The notes under the pieces are model-generated. The model worked only from the letters and a program-made list of their open reading frames with translations. It was not told the DNA's origin and did not search any database. Below, piece by piece: positions 16,493 through 24,834 of a stretch of DNA of 35,489 nt. Origin of the DNA: Vicinamibacteria bacterium (GTDB lineage Bacteria > Acidobacteriota > Vicinamibacteria > Fen-336 > JAGNNV01); NCBI GenBank assembly GCA_019694155.1, contig JAIBCN010000080.1, forward strand, positions 1 through 35,489. The letters run 5' to 3'. Numbering within the stretch: the stretch's first letter is position 1; every line of letters starts with the position of its first letter. Both the position numbers and the translations under genes were made by a program.

Positions 16493-16708
16493 TGAATATG
16501 GACTCCTGTGGTTTTGCATTCCTGCGAACCTACGGAGCCCGGAGGGCAGGCGGCTTTCTCTTCCCGCGACACATTCTTTGCTTTTGACGCCATGCTCGTC
16601 GTGCCAGCCAGGCATGGCTCGCGGGCCCGCCCAAGACACGCCGGACCAGGTTCGCCCGTTTTGGGACGTCCAGATGCGCGTCCCGTGCGTCAAGGCACGG
16701 CGCGGTTC

Positions 16709-17752
16709 TCAGCGAAGCGGCGAGGTTGTCGCCGCGATTGTCCGGGGCGGGTGTGGGGAGCGGCGGTAATCGCTCGGCGTCTGACCCGACCAGCGCTTGA
16801 AGGCGCGGTTGAACGAACTTTGCGCCCGGAAGCCGAGGAGGTAGGCGACTTCGGTCGCCGCGATGTCGCGCTGCGCGAGGTACGACCGGGCGGCCGCGAA
16901 GCGAAGCTCATCGACGAGATCGTTGAAGACGATGCCGAACTCGCCCAGGCGCCGCTGCAGCGTGCGCCCGCTCATCCCGAGGCGGCGCGCGATGGTGGCG
17001 AGCCGCGGGTCGCCGCCACGCAGTTCCGCTCCGATCGCCTCCCGCACCCGGCCGATGAGACTCTGGTCATCGGGCAGGCGCCCCAGCAGGATGCGCGCGT
17101 GAGAGTCGAGGATGTCGTAGAGCGTCGGGTCGATGGCGACGCATGGCCTGTCCCATGTCGCACGCGAAAGGACCAGACGGCACGCGGAGGCGCCGAAGAG
17201 AACCGGGCATCCGAAGATCCGCTCGTGCTCTCTGGTGCTTTCGGGTCGAGGATGTGAGAACTCGACGCGCGTGAGGCGGTAGGGCGCGCCCGTGATCGCG
17301 CGCGTGCGCAGGAAGATGGCGGCCATCGTGTATTCCGCGTACGGCCGCGTCAGCACCGCGGGGTTCGCGGGCGCTTCCACCGTCATGGTGACCTCGCGCT
17401 CGCCGATGCTGAGGGGAAGCCGAACGATGCTGTTGATGAGCGGGAAGTACTCGCTGACCTTGGTGAGCGACGCTCCCACCGAAGGCGCGTGATGAGAGAG
17501 GAACTCGATCACCCGGTAGGCCCCCGGGGGCAGCACCTCGATCGCGTGCAGGGCGAGGTCGGGATCATTCGACAGTTCGTAGGCCTTGCGCCAGAGGGTT
17601 GCCATCTGGGGGACGGGGATGCGCCCGTCCGGATCCTCGACGCGCGCGGGATCGAGCCTCGCCGCGGCCAGGATGGCCGTGGTGTCGAGACCCAGCCTCC
17701 GGCAGGCTTCAAGCATCGCCCGGCTGGAAACGGTGAGAACGGTACCCGTCAT
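16709..17752 (-). CDS. AraC-family regulator with arabinose-binding-domain-like N-terminus
   Basis: A 347-residue regulator of the OruR/ArgR-like AraC group. The N-terminal sensor (about 1-200) has LEACRRLGLDTTAILAAARLDPARV, PVPQMATLWRKAYELSNDPDLALHAIE and YRVIEFLSHHAPSVGASLTKVSEYFPL, the layout of the Arabinose_bd (PF12625-type) domain. The C-terminal double helix-turn-helix (about 240-330) has RLGMSGRTLQRRLGEFGIVFNDLVDELRFAAARSYLAQRDIAATEVAYLLGFRAQSSFNRAFKRWSGQTPSDYR. It is cytoplasmic and DNA-binding; the ligand is unknown. It may control the downstream outer membrane protein gene, on positional grounds only. Nothing is seen at 17753-17846. Confidence 0.92.
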   Translation of the reverse strand: MTGTVLTVSSRAMLEACRRLGLDTTAILAAARLDPARVEDPDGRIPVPQMATLWRKAYELSNDPDLALHAIEVLPPGAYRVIEFLSHHAPSVGASLTKVSEYFPLINSIVRLPLSIGEREVTMTVEAPANPAVLTRPYAEYTMAAIFLRTRAITGAPYRLTRVEFSHPRPESTREHERIFGCPVLFGASACRLVLSRATWDRPCVAIDPTLYDILDSHARILLGRLPDDQSLIGRVREAIGAELRGGDPRLATIARRLGMSGRTLQRRLGEFGIVFNDLVDELRFAAARSYLAQRDIAATEVAYLLGFRAQSSFNRAFKRWSGQTPSDYRRSPHPPRTIAATTSPLR

Positions 17753-17846
17753 TGAGTTCGCGCTCGAATGTCAACGAGGCGGCGTGCGCGTCAGGTCAAC
17801 GTCGCGGGGCCGGTGAAGCTTGCGGGCGCGCCGCGTGCCGGCCTGG

Positions 17847-18251
17847 TCACTTGCCGCCCTGCGATGCCTTCTTGTTGAAGGCCGTCGCCGCGCGAATGAG
17901 CGCCTTGAACGCGGTCTCATCCACCTTGGCGTCCTCGGCAAAGTCGATGGCGCGCCGTGTGCCTCCGCCGAGGCTCGAGTTGAAGAGCCGCTTGGGGTCG
18001 GGGAGAGACGCGCCCTTGGCGAAGGTCAGCTTCACGACCTTCTTGTAACTCTCGCCCGTGCAGATCAGGCCGTCGTGGGACCACACCGGCCCGCCCCACT
18101 TCCACTCCTCGACAACGTTGGGATCCGCGGCGTGGATCAGCTTCCTGAGTCTTTCGAGCATGGCCCCTCGCCAGTCGCCGAGTTCCCTGATCCGCGCGTC
18201 GATCAGTTCGGAGGGGGAGGCGGTTGTGGGGGCGGTGGTCTTCTTGTTCAA
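17847..18251 (-). CDS. DUF1801 (YdhG-like) domain protein
   Basis: A 134-residue cytoplasmic protein of the DUF1801 family. Signatures are RGAMLERLRKLIHAADPNVVEEWKWGGPVWSHDGLICTGESYKKVVKLTFAKGASLPDP and a C-terminal helical part KALIRAATAFNKK. The TTG at 18251 was chosen because GGAAGGA lies 9 nt upstream and no ATG exists before the domain. It lies 100 bp after a second ArsR/SRPBCC pair, which is a common gene neighbourhood for this family, and is probably in the same operon. The biochemical function is not known. Confidence 0.85.
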   Translation of the reverse strand: MNKKTTAPTTASPSELIDARIRELGDWRGAMLERLRKLIHAADPNVVEEWKWGGPVWSHDGLICTGESYKKVVKLTFAKGASLPDPKRLFNSSLGGGTRRAIDFAEDAKVDETAFKALIRAATAFNKKASQGGK

Positions 18252-18311
18252 GATCGAGCGTCCTTCCTTGGTCGGAAGCTTAGTCGCAGCCGATTGGACC
18301 CAAGGCCCGCT

Positions 18312-18331
18312 CGGGGCGCCCGTGCGCCCCG
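18312..18331. repeat. Perfect GC hairpin between SRPBCC and DUF1801 genes
   Basis: CGGGGCGC (18312-18319), a CCGT loop and GCGCCCCG (18324-18331) form an 8-bp perfect stem with a 4-nt loop in the 100-bp gap inside the likely operon. There is no T-run. It could slow exonucleases or attenuate transcription between the genes, or it may be a small repeat. Confidence 0.4.
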
Positions 18332-18351
18332 GGCGAAGGGCCGGGCGCCTG

Positions 18352-18801
18352 CTAGGTGTCGATCCGCTCTTCAAGCCACTGGAGGATCTCCGTCCAGCCG
18401 GCCTCATGCTCCGAGCAGGTCTTCTCGTCGGGCAGGCCCCGGTGGGTGAGAGTCACCCTGGTGCCGCCCGCCACCGCCTCGAAATCCACCCGCACGATCG
18501 ACTCCTTGCCGAGAGTGCCCTGAGAGACCCAGGTGAACTCGAGCAGGCGATTCTCTTCCACCTGCAGGTAGCGACCGTAGTGGGGGTAGGTGTGGTCGCC
18601 GTAGATCATGTCGAGGAAGAAGAGGCCGCCCCCGTGAGGCTGGAGCACGAGGTCGCCGCCGTTCGAGAGCCAGGGCCGCGCGCGCTCGGGATCGGTCCAG
18701 GCGAGGAACACTCTCTCCGGCGAGGCCTGGATCGTCCTCGGAACCGTGCAGCTGAAGGGGCCGCGGATCGTGGGGTTCGGGGTAGGGGCATTTGCGCTCA
18801 T
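18352..18801 (-). CDS. SRPBCC (AHSA1-type) protein paired with ArsR
   Basis: A 149-residue helix-grip protein. It has CTVPRTIQASPERVFLAWTDPERARPWLSNGGDLVLQPHGGGLFFLDM, then YGRYLQVEENRLLEFTWVSQGTLGKESIVRVDFEAVAGGTRVTLTHRGLPDE, and ends with HEAGWTEILQWLEERI. The ATG at 18801 has AAGGAGA upstream and overlaps the ArsR stop (ATGA), so the two are translationally coupled. It is a cytoplasmic ligand-binding protein of unknown ligand. It is only distantly like the other ArsR-linked SRPBCC protein at 140-643. Confidence 0.9.
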   Translation of the reverse strand: MSANAPTPNPTIRGPFSCTVPRTIQASPERVFLAWTDPERARPWLSNGGDLVLQPHGGGLFFLDMIYGDHTYPHYGRYLQVEENRLLEFTWVSQGTLGKESIVRVDFEAVAGGTRVTLTHRGLPDEKTCSEHEAGWTEILQWLEERIDT

Positions 18802-19130
18802 TCGGTCTCCTTTTCGTTTTCGAGTTGTTGCGCCAGGGCATCCAGCCGGTCCGTCCAGAACCGCTCGAAGCGGCTCGACCATGCCTGGATGCGACGGATG
18901 GGCTCGGGCCGCAGGGCGAGGACGTGCTCGCGGCCGCGGCAGGTGCGCTTCAGGAGACCCGCGCCTTCGAGGACCTTCAAGTGCTTCGAGACTCCGTTGA
19001 GGGACATCGAGAAAGGCGCCGCCAGATCGGTGACCCGGGCGGGCCCGCGCATCAGCCGCTCGACGATGCGTCTCCGGGTGGGATCGGCGATCGCGTACAA
19101 GGCGGCGTCGAGGGCGGGGGCGGGACTCAT
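18798..19130 (-). CDS. ArsR-family regulator paired with SRPBCC gene
   Basis: A 110-residue winged-helix repressor. ALYAIADPTRRRIVERLMRGPARVTDLAAPFSMSLNGVSKHLKVLEGAGLLKRTCRGREHVLAL is the ArsR core, with a C-terminal WSSRFERFWTDRLDALAQQLE dimer helix typical of regulators that precede SRPBCC genes. Three in-frame ATGs exist (19148, 19136, 19130). I prefer 19130 because the best -10 hexamer ends 6 nt upstream of it, which fits a leaderless message, whereas 19148 lies inside the operator and upstream of that -10. No metal-site cysteines are arranged as in ArsR/SmtB sensors. It is probably self-regulated. Confidence 0.88.
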   Translation of the reverse strand: MSPAPALDAALYAIADPTRRRIVERLMRGPARVTDLAAPFSMSLNGVSKHLKVLEGAGLLKRTCRGREHVLALRPEPIRRIQAWSSRFERFWTDRLDALAQQLENEKETE

Positions 19131-19134
19131 TTCC

Positions 19135-19165
19135 ATATTCAACCCCATGGTTGAATATCAGTCAA
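19135..19165 (-). promoter_or_regulatory. ArsR operator overlapping its promoter
   Basis: A perfect inverted repeat with 10-bp arms ATATTCAACC (19135-19144) and GGTTGAATAT (19149-19158) around a 4-bp centre. On the minus strand TTGACT (19165-19160) and TTGAAT (19142-19137) form a -35/-10 pair with a 17-bp spacer, and the palindrome covers most of the spacer and the -10. Binding would block polymerase, a standard autorepression layout. The TTCAACC-type arms are like those seen before other ArsR/SRPBCC pairs, from memory. Confidence 0.65.
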
Positions 19166-19247
19166 GCCGGAAGGAGTCTCCTCGTCCCCGCGCGGCGCCG
19201 GCGGTTGTCGTGTAGCGTCTCGCGGAAATGCCTTCGGAGGGACTTTC

Positions 19248-20297
19248 ATGAACCGCCTGTTATTCGCCCCGGCCCTGCTCCTCGGCCTCGCGGCGCCGGC
19301 CTTCGCCCAGGACGCGCTGCGTGTGGGCGACGTTTCCGCCGCGCGCGGGACCAAGGTCACGGGCGCCATCCATGTCCCCGACGGCGTCGACCGGGGGCTC
19401 GATATCCCGGTGAGCGTGGTTCACGGAAAGGAGGCGGGAAAGACACTCGCCCTCATCGCGGGGACCCACGGGTACGAGTACACGTCGATCCTCGCGCTGC
19501 AGCGGCTTCTGCCCGAGCTCGATCCTCTGAAAATGAAGGGCAGCGTCATCCTCGTCCACATGGCGAACCCCGAGACCTTCTTCGCGCGGCGGATCTACGT
19601 GTCCTCCGACGGGAAGAATCTCAATCGCGTTTATCCGGGGCGGAAGGACGGCACGATCAGCGAGCGCATCGCGGAGGCCATCACCCGCGAGGTCATCGAT
19701 CAGGCCACGAACGTCATCGACATGCATTCGGGCGACGGCAACGAGTCCCTGCGGCCGTACTCGTACTGGATGACCGGCAACGATCCGATGGTGGACGCCC
19801 AGTCGAAGGAACTGAACCTCGCCTACGGCCTCGACCACATCGTCATCGACCACGACCGCCCCAAGGACGTGAAGGACTCGCGCTACACCGCGATGACCGG
19901 GGTGCTGCGAGGCAAACCCTCCATCACCGCGGAGTCCGGAGGACTGGGCCGCACCGACGAGGCTTCGATCGAAATCCACCACAAGGGCGCGCTTTCCGTC
20001 ATCAATCATCTGGGCATCATGGCGGCGCCCTCGGTGAAGGTGACGAACCCCGTGTGGATCGACAGGTCCGAGGTTCTGACCTCGCCCGCGACCGGAGTGT
20101 GGGAGCCCGCGATCGATCAGAAGGACGCGGTGGTCGCGGGTTCGCTGGTGGGCCGGGTGAAAGACTCGGCCGGGAAGATCCTGGGCGAAGTTCGAGCGCC
20201 CTTCGCGGGCGTGATGCTCTACGTGGTGGGCACGCCGCCGATCACGAAGGGCGAGCCCGTCGGCTTCGTGGGCCGCGTCCGGGCAGACGAGAGATGA
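19248..20297 (+). CDS. Secreted succinylglutamate desuccinylase/aspartoacylase-family zinc deacylase
   Basis: A 349-residue exported protein. The signal peptide spans residues 1-20 (LLLGLAAPAFA, cut before QDA), and GGAGGG precedes the ATG. It belongs to the AstE/AspA branch of zinc carboxypeptidase-like enzymes. AGTHGYEYTS supplies H74 and E77, DMHSGDGNES supplies the third zinc ligand H160, and SDGKNLNRVYPG and TAESGG are substrate-pocket motifs. The C-terminal part (about 260-345) is a lipoyl-like beta domain (SPATGVWEPAI... ILGEVRAPFAGVMLYVVGTPPITKGEPVGFVG), as in many secreted members. It probably hydrolyses an N-acyl amino acid or amide in the periplasm; the substrate is unknown. It overlaps the next gene by 4 bp. 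Confidence 0.9.
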   Translation: MNRLLFAPALLLGLAAPAFAQDALRVGDVSAARGTKVTGAIHVPDGVDRGLDIPVSVVHGKEAGKTLALIAGTHGYEYTSILALQRLLPELDPLKMKGSVILVHMANPETFFARRIYVSSDGKNLNRVYPGRKDGTISERIAEAITREVIDQATNVIDMHSGDGNESLRPYSYWMTGNDPMVDAQSKELNLAYGLDHIVIDHDRPKDVKDSRYTAMTGVLRGKPSITAESGGLGRTDEASIEIHHKGALSVINHLGIMAAPSVKVTNPVWIDRSEVLTSPATGVWEPAIDQKDAVVAGSLVGRVKDSAGKILGEVRAPFAGVMLYVVGTPPITKGEPVGFVGRVRADER

Positions 20298-20989
20298 CGC
20301 GCGCGCGGGTCAAGCCGCCTTCCTACGACGTGGCGGCCGCGGTCGGCCATCTGAGCGGTTCGCATCCGCACATGGCGGCGCTCATCGAGAGGGTGGGCCC
20401 GTGCACCCTGACCACGCACACACTTCCCCCGTATGAATCGCTCGTGCAGTCGATCGTCTATCAGCAGCTCAATGGTCGGGCCGCGGAGACGATTCTCGGA
20501 CGCGTCCTCGCGATCTACGCGCCCAAGCGGTTTCCCGCCCCCGCGGACATCCTCGCCACCACGGACGAGCGCCTGCGCGCCGCCGGGCTGTCGCGCGCGA
20601 AAACCGCTGCGGTGAAGAGCCTGGCCCAGCACGCCCTCGAAGGCATCGTGCCCACGCGGGCGCAGGCCGAGAAGCTCTCGAACGAGGAGTTGATCGAACG
20701 CCTCACCCGCGTGCGAGGCATCGGCCGGTGGACGGTCGAGATGTTCCTGATCTTCGGCCTGGGCCGACCGGACGTCTGGCCTGTGCTCGACTTCGGCGTT
20801 CGCAAGGGCCTCGGGCTCACCTTCCGCAAACGCGGGGTACCCACTCCGAAGCAGGCCCTGCCCTTCGCCCGCCGCTTCACGCCCTTTGGCTCGGTCGCGG
20901 CCTGGTACTTCTGGCGCGCGTGCGAGCTGAAGCCCGAGTCTCCGCCCCTGGTCAGGAAGGCGACGACTTCGAAAAGCCCACGACGCTGA
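20294..20989 (+). CDS. DNA-3-methyladenine glycosylase II-like (HhH-GPD) enzyme
   Basis: A 231-residue base-excision repair enzyme related to the catalytic part of AlkA. ESLVQSIVYQQLNGRAAETILGRV opens the domain. The helix-hairpin-helix is LTRVRGIGRWTVEMFLIFGLGRPDVWPVLDFGVRKGLG, with the catalytic Asp at D166. It lacks the AlkA N-terminal domain, as many short bacterial homologues do. It removes alkylated purines from DNA. The ATG overlaps the stop of the deacylase gene (ATGA), an odd pairing by function that suggests simple co-transcription. Its 3' end overlaps the convergent PgeF gene by 38 bp. Confidence 0.92.
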   Translation: MTRARVKPPSYDVAAAVGHLSGSHPHMAALIERVGPCTLTTHTLPPYESLVQSIVYQQLNGRAAETILGRVLAIYAPKRFPAPADILATTDERLRAAGLSRAKTAAVKSLAQHALEGIVPTRAQAEKLSNEELIERLTRVRGIGRWTVEMFLIFGLGRPDVWPVLDFGVRKGLGLTFRKRGVPTPKQALPFARRFTPFGSVAAWYFWRACELKPESPPLVRKATTSKSPRR

Positions 20990-21653
20990 TCATCCGGCCC
21001 GCGTAGGCCCCGTCGCGCCGGTACGAGAAGAACAGGTCCGGACGGCAGCGGGTGCAAAGCGCGATCGCATCGATGTTCGCGGCCGGGATCCCCGCCTCCT
21101 CGAGCTGGGCGCGGTTCGCGGCGGTGACATCGAGGTGCTTCCTCGTCCCCGGGCCGCGGACGAAGAACCGCGAGCCCGCCTCGCCGAAGGCCGACTCGAC
21201 GTCGGGGCCCACCTCATAACAGCAGGGGCCGATCCCCGGCCCGAGAGCGGCGAGGAGGTCGGCCGGACTCGAGCCCTCTCGCGCGAGCGCCCGGACGGCT
21301 TCCTGCGCGACCCGCAGACTGGTCCCGCGCCAACCCGCGTGCGCGGCCGCCACCCGGCGATGGATGGGATCCACGATGAGGACGGGCAGGCAGTCCGCCG
21401 TCTCGATGCCGAGAAGCACGCCTCTCTCCTTCGCGATGCCGGCGTCGGCATCGGGGGGCTCGGTCCAGGGCGGCGACACCACCGCGCACCCGTGCACCTG
21501 CCGCAGGAAGAACACGGCGCCCGCCTCGCCGAAGGTCGCGCGCGCCGCTTCGCGCGCGGCTTCCCGCGTGCCCGCCACCCGCTGACCGAATCCGTGGACG
21601 AGCCCGGGCACGCGAGCGAGCCGGGACGATTCGAGGAACTTCATGGTTTCCAT
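20952..21653 (-). CDS. pgeF: Peptidoglycan editing factor PgeF / YfiH laccase-domain protein
   Basis: A 233-residue protein of the multicopper-oxidase-like (YfiH/DUF152) family. Zinc ligands are visible in FLRQVHG (H54), ETADCLPVLI (C88) and AAHAGWRG (H105), with the same 17-residue spacing between the last two as in known members. GPGIGPCCYEVGPDV follows. E. coli PgeF removes wrongly incorporated residues in peptidoglycan precursors; other members act on purine nucleosides, so the exact substrate here is open. It is cytoplasmic. The start could also be the ATG at 21644. The 89 bp to the divergent kinase gene hold no gene. Confidence 0.93.
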   Translation of the reverse strand: METMKFLESSRLARVPGLVHGFGQRVAGTREAAREAARATFGEAGAVFFLRQVHGCAVVSPPWTEPPDADAGIAKERGVLLGIETADCLPVLIVDPIHRRVAAAHAGWRGTSLRVAQEAVRALAREGSSPADLLAALGPGIGPCCYEVGPDVESAFGEAGSRFFVRGPGTRKHLDVTAANRAQLEEAGIPAANIDAIALCTRCRPDLFFSYRRDGAYAGRMISVVGFSKSSPS

Positions 21654-21742
21654 GTCCGGGGGCGGACCTTACACTCGACGGGCGTGCCCTTCATCGAAGG
21701 AGGCGCGGCCCGCCCAAACTAAGATCCCTCCAGAGTGATGTC

Positions 21743-24526
21743 ATGACCGCGATCTCGCCCAAGGACCGGTATCGCCGTCTGGAGCTCCTGGGACGCGGCG
21801 GCATGGGAGAAGTCTTCCTCGCGGACGACCTCGTGCTCCGCCGCAAGGTCGCGATCAAGATCGTCCACCGATCGGCCCTCTCCAATCCCCGCGCCGAGAA
21901 GCTCCTGCGCCGCGAAGCCAAGGCGGCGGCCGCCTTGGACAACCCCTTCATCTGCAAGGTCTACGAAGTCGGCGAGGACGAAGGCGGCGTCTTCATCGCC
22001 ATGGAGTACATCCAGGGCGAGACCCTGCGCCAGAGGATGGTGCGCGGCCCCATTCCCGTGAAGGAAGTGGTGAGTCTGGCCCGCGAGATCGCGGACGGCC
22101 TCGACGAGGCGGATCGAAAGCGCATCGTCCATCGCGACCTCAAGCCCTCGAACATCATCATCACGCCGCAGGGCCACGTGAAGATCATGGACTTCGGCCT
22201 CGCCAAGCGCCTGGCCAGCGACGCGTCGGTCGAGGAGAGCAGCGCGGGCACGCCCGACGGGATGGTGGTGGGCACGCGCGAGTACATGTCTCCCGAGCAG
22301 CTTCGGGGGAAGCCCCTCGAGCCGAACTCCGACCTCTTCGCCCTCGGTCTCATCCTCTTCGAAATCGTGGCGGGCCATCACCCCTTCCGAAAAGCGTCGG
22401 CCATCGACACACAGATCGCCATTCTCAACGACCCGACTCCCGATCTTGCGGACGCCTGCCCGGGTGCGCCCGAGGATCTGAGCGACCTCGTCGCGGGCCT
22501 GCTTCGAAAGTCCGCTCCCGAACGCCTCCGCATCGCCGAGGTTCGGGAGCGCCTCGCTTCCATCTCCTTCACCGCCCGCCCCGAGCCGCGCGAGACGACA
22601 CTCGGGACATCTGCGTCGGTGGAGGCCTTCGTTTCGAGAAAGCCCCGACTCGTCCTCGCCATCGGCTTGATTCTCGTGGTGGCGGTCGTGGCGCTGTCGC
22701 TGTGGATCGGCTCGAGACCCGAGCCCACCATGCCGCAGGCGAAGATGACGACGCTCGTCACCTGGCCCAGCAACGAGGAGCGGGCCTCCCTTTCCCCCGA
22801 CTCGAAAACGGTGAGCTTCATCTCGAACCGGGACGGTGTGAGAGACATATGGCTCCAGGACCTCTCCGGAGGCGAGCCGCGACGAGTCACCAACGCGCCG
22901 GGAAACCTGACCGCCCAGACCTTCTCGGAAGACGGCGCCGAGATCGCGTACACGCTGGAGGCCGAGCCGCAAAAGCTCCTCCAGACCATACGAACGGATG
23001 GCGGCCCGCCGACCCGAAGCCTGTCCCTCCCGGCCGATACCCGGATACGCCGGATGATCCGCTGGGTGAAGGACGACGTCTTCATGGAAACCCAGGGGGC
23101 GGAGCTGGTTCGTCTGTCGCTCAGCAGCGGTCGAATCTCGCCTGTGCCGACAGGAGCCGGGGCCCCTGGCCGGCCGACGCAGTTCGACCTCTCGCGGGAC
23201 GGGACCTGGGCGGCCTATGGCGCCTTGAACCAGGATGGTTCGACATCGATCTGGGCGCAGGAGCTGGGGAGCGAGGCTCGTCTCGTGACCCGGCCCGGGT
23301 TCCGCGACAAGTCGCCTTTCTTCTCCGACAGTTTCGGGCGGGGGCGGCTCTTCTTCGAATCGAACCGCAGCGGCCAGGAAGATCTCTGGATGATCGAGAG
23401 GCCGGGCCGCGAGCCTCGCCAGATCACCTTCGGTTCCAACCGCGAATTCATCGAGAGCGTGTCCGCGGACGGCACCGTCATCGTCTTCAGCGAGGTGCTC
23501 GAAGGCGCGTCCATCTTCTCCTACGACGCGCGAGCGCGAACCCGTTCCCAGCAGACCGCCGAGAACACGCGGGACATCACGCCTTCCCTGTCCGCGGGCG
23601 CGCGAATCGCCTTCGGTCGCACTGCCCTCGTGTCCCGGGTGCCCACCGACGAGACCTCCATCCTGGTGGGCTCGCTCAAGGATGGCCGGCTCGAGGACGC
23701 GCGCGTGGTGGTGAGGGACGGCTTCGCCCCGCTCCTCTCACCCGACGGGAGGCTTCTCGCTTTCATGTCGAGGTCCTCTTCGGGCGGGTCGGCGCGACTG
23801 AATCTCCTCGATGTGGAAAGCGGCCATGTACGCGAGCTCGGCGCCAGGCCGGCGCGGGCTCTCACCTTCATGGACTTTCCCTGGTCGTTCTCCCGTCGCG
23901 ACTACTGCTGGGCGAAGGACGGCAGCCTGTACTTCGCGGAAGACTCCGACCGGCGGCTCACCATCGGCCGCCTGAAGCCGGAGGGCGGCCTGGAGACCGT
24001 GTGGCGACTCGACGAAGGCGAGGGCGTCCGTGACCTCACTTCGAGCGCCGACGGATCGAGCTTCTTCTTCGTCCGCAACACCGGGAGCGACCCGGCGGGA
24101 ACGGTGGTCCGGGTCTCCGGAGGAAGGGCGGCTTCTCTCTTCTCGGCCAGGCAGGGGTGGCTCATGCTTCTCGGCCACTCGAAGGAAGGTCTGCTGGTGG
24201 CGCACCAGGAGCGGCTGGACGCCCCGGTGCGCGTGTTGTCCCTTGCCCTGGGGGGCGCGCCGCGCGAGATCCTTCAGTTCCGGGCCGTGCCATCGAGCTG
24301 GCGCCTGGTGGAGAGCCTCAACGCGATCGCCTTCAGCCGTCGCGATGCCCGCGATGTGGAGAACATCTTTCTGAAGGATCTCGCTACCGGTGTCGAAACC
24401 GCGGTGACCGAGAACGGCATCCAGGGCATCGCCTTTTCTCCGGTCAGCGATTCAGGCAGGGGCCTCCTGGCCTTCTCCCAGCAGTTGCGCAACAAGGACC
24501 TCGGTATCATCCGCATCGACCGATAG
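21743..24526 (+). CDS. Serine/threonine protein kinase with TolB-like beta-propeller domain
   Basis: A 927-residue membrane kinase. The cytoplasmic Hanks-type kinase (about 10-280) is complete: glycine loop LGRGGMGEVF, ATP-binding K39 (VAIKIV), catalytic HRDLKPSN (D132), DFGLAK (D150) and SPEQLRG. One membrane helix (about 302-322, LVLAIGLILVVAVVALSLWI) leads to a long extracytoplasmic part with repeated WD40-like/TolB motifs such as SLSPDSKTVSFISNRDGVRDIWLQDL, and similar blocks near 510-560 and 640-690, which form a beta-propeller. This layout is frequent in acidobacteria. It presumably senses an external signal and phosphorylates proteins inside; targets are unknown. A small gene follows after 22 bp. 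Confidence 0.95.
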   Translation: MTAISPKDRYRRLELLGRGGMGEVFLADDLVLRRKVAIKIVHRSALSNPRAEKLLRREAKAAAALDNPFICKVYEVGEDEGGVFIAMEYIQGETLRQRMVRGPIPVKEVVSLAREIADGLDEADRKRIVHRDLKPSNIIITPQGHVKIMDFGLAKRLASDASVEESSAGTPDGMVVGTREYMSPEQLRGKPLEPNSDLFALGLILFEIVAGHHPFRKASAIDTQIAILNDPTPDLADACPGAPEDLSDLVAGLLRKSAPERLRIAEVRERLASISFTARPEPRETTLGTSASVEAFVSRKPRLVLAIGLILVVAVVALSLWIGSRPEPTMPQAKMTTLVTWPSNEERASLSPDSKTVSFISNRDGVRDIWLQDLSGGEPRRVTNAPGNLTAQTFSEDGAEIAYTLEAEPQKLLQTIRTDGGPPTRSLSLPADTRIRRMIRWVKDDVFMETQGAELVRLSLSSGRISPVPTGAGAPGRPTQFDLSRDGTWAAYGALNQDGSTSIWAQELGSEARLVTRPGFRDKSPFFSDSFGRGRLFFESNRSGQEDLWMIERPGREPRQITFGSNREFIESVSADGTVIVFSEVLEGASIFSYDARARTRSQQTAENTRDITPSLSAGARIAFGRTALVSRVPTDETSILVGSLKDGRLEDARVVVRDGFAPLLSPDGRLLAFMSRSSSGGSARLNLLDVESGHVRELGARPARALTFMDFPWSFSRRDYCWAKDGSLYFAEDSDRRLTIGRLKPEGGLETVWRLDEGEGVRDLTSSADGSSFFFVRNTGSDPAGTVVRVSGGRAASLFSARQGWLMLLGHSKEGLLVAHQERLDAPVRVLSLALGGAPREILQFRAVPSSWRLVESLNAIAFSRRDARDVENIFLKDLATGVETAVTENGIQGIAFSPVSDSGRGLLAFSQQLRNKDLGIIRIDR

Positions 24527-24548
24527 CGGAAGAGGAGAATCGAAAACC

Positions 24549-24797
24549 ATGGCCAGGAAAGCAAAGAGGGGCGATGCGACGGGGATCGCGGCGATTCGGA
24601 TCTGGGCGATGGCCATCGAGGCCGCCATGATCAAGCGCTACATCGGAAACGCGCCGACCCTCGAGTCCATCAAGGCGATCGCTCAGAAGACCATCAAGGA
24701 CGTTCAGAAGATCAAGCCCATGATGACCTCGGATTGCGATTCGCTCTGGCGCCACCTCCCCGACTGCAACTGCGAACCGCTCGACCCCTCGGTGTAG
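24549..24797 (+). CDS. Small protein with Cys-containing C-terminus, unknown function
   Basis: An 82-residue protein I do not recognise. It starts 22 bp after the kinase stop, with AGAGGAGAA upstream of the ATG, so it is probably translated and co-transcribed with the kinase. The N-terminus is basic (MARKAKRGD), followed by helical segments (IRIWAMAIEAAMIKRYIG, TLESIKAIAQKTIKDVQKIKPMM), and then a tail with three cysteines (SDCDSLWRHLPDCNCEPLDPSV). There is no signal peptide. The cysteines could bind a metal or form disulfides. It might be a partner or substrate of the kinase, which is only a guess from position. Confidence 0.65.
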   Translation: MARKAKRGDATGIAAIRIWAMAIEAAMIKRYIGNAPTLESIKAIAQKTIKDVQKIKPMMTSDCDSLWRHLPDCNCEPLDPSV

Positions 24798-24798
24798 T

Positions 24799-24827
24799 CC
24801 CGCGCCTCTCTCCGCCGAGAGCGGGGC
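24799..24827. terminator. Possible bidirectional hairpin
   Basis: In the 37 bp between the convergent genes ending at 24797 and 24835, CTCTC (24808-24812) and GAGAG (24817-24821) enclose a CGCC loop. Flanking CCCGC/GCGGG bases could extend the stem imperfectly. No T-run is present, so this is a weak terminator candidate. Confidence 0.3.
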
Positions 24828-24834
24828 GGCCGGT

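Noticed and set aside
22702..24033. A 443-codon plus-strand frame within the kinase gene.
   Set aside because: Shifted frame of the propeller region without motifs.
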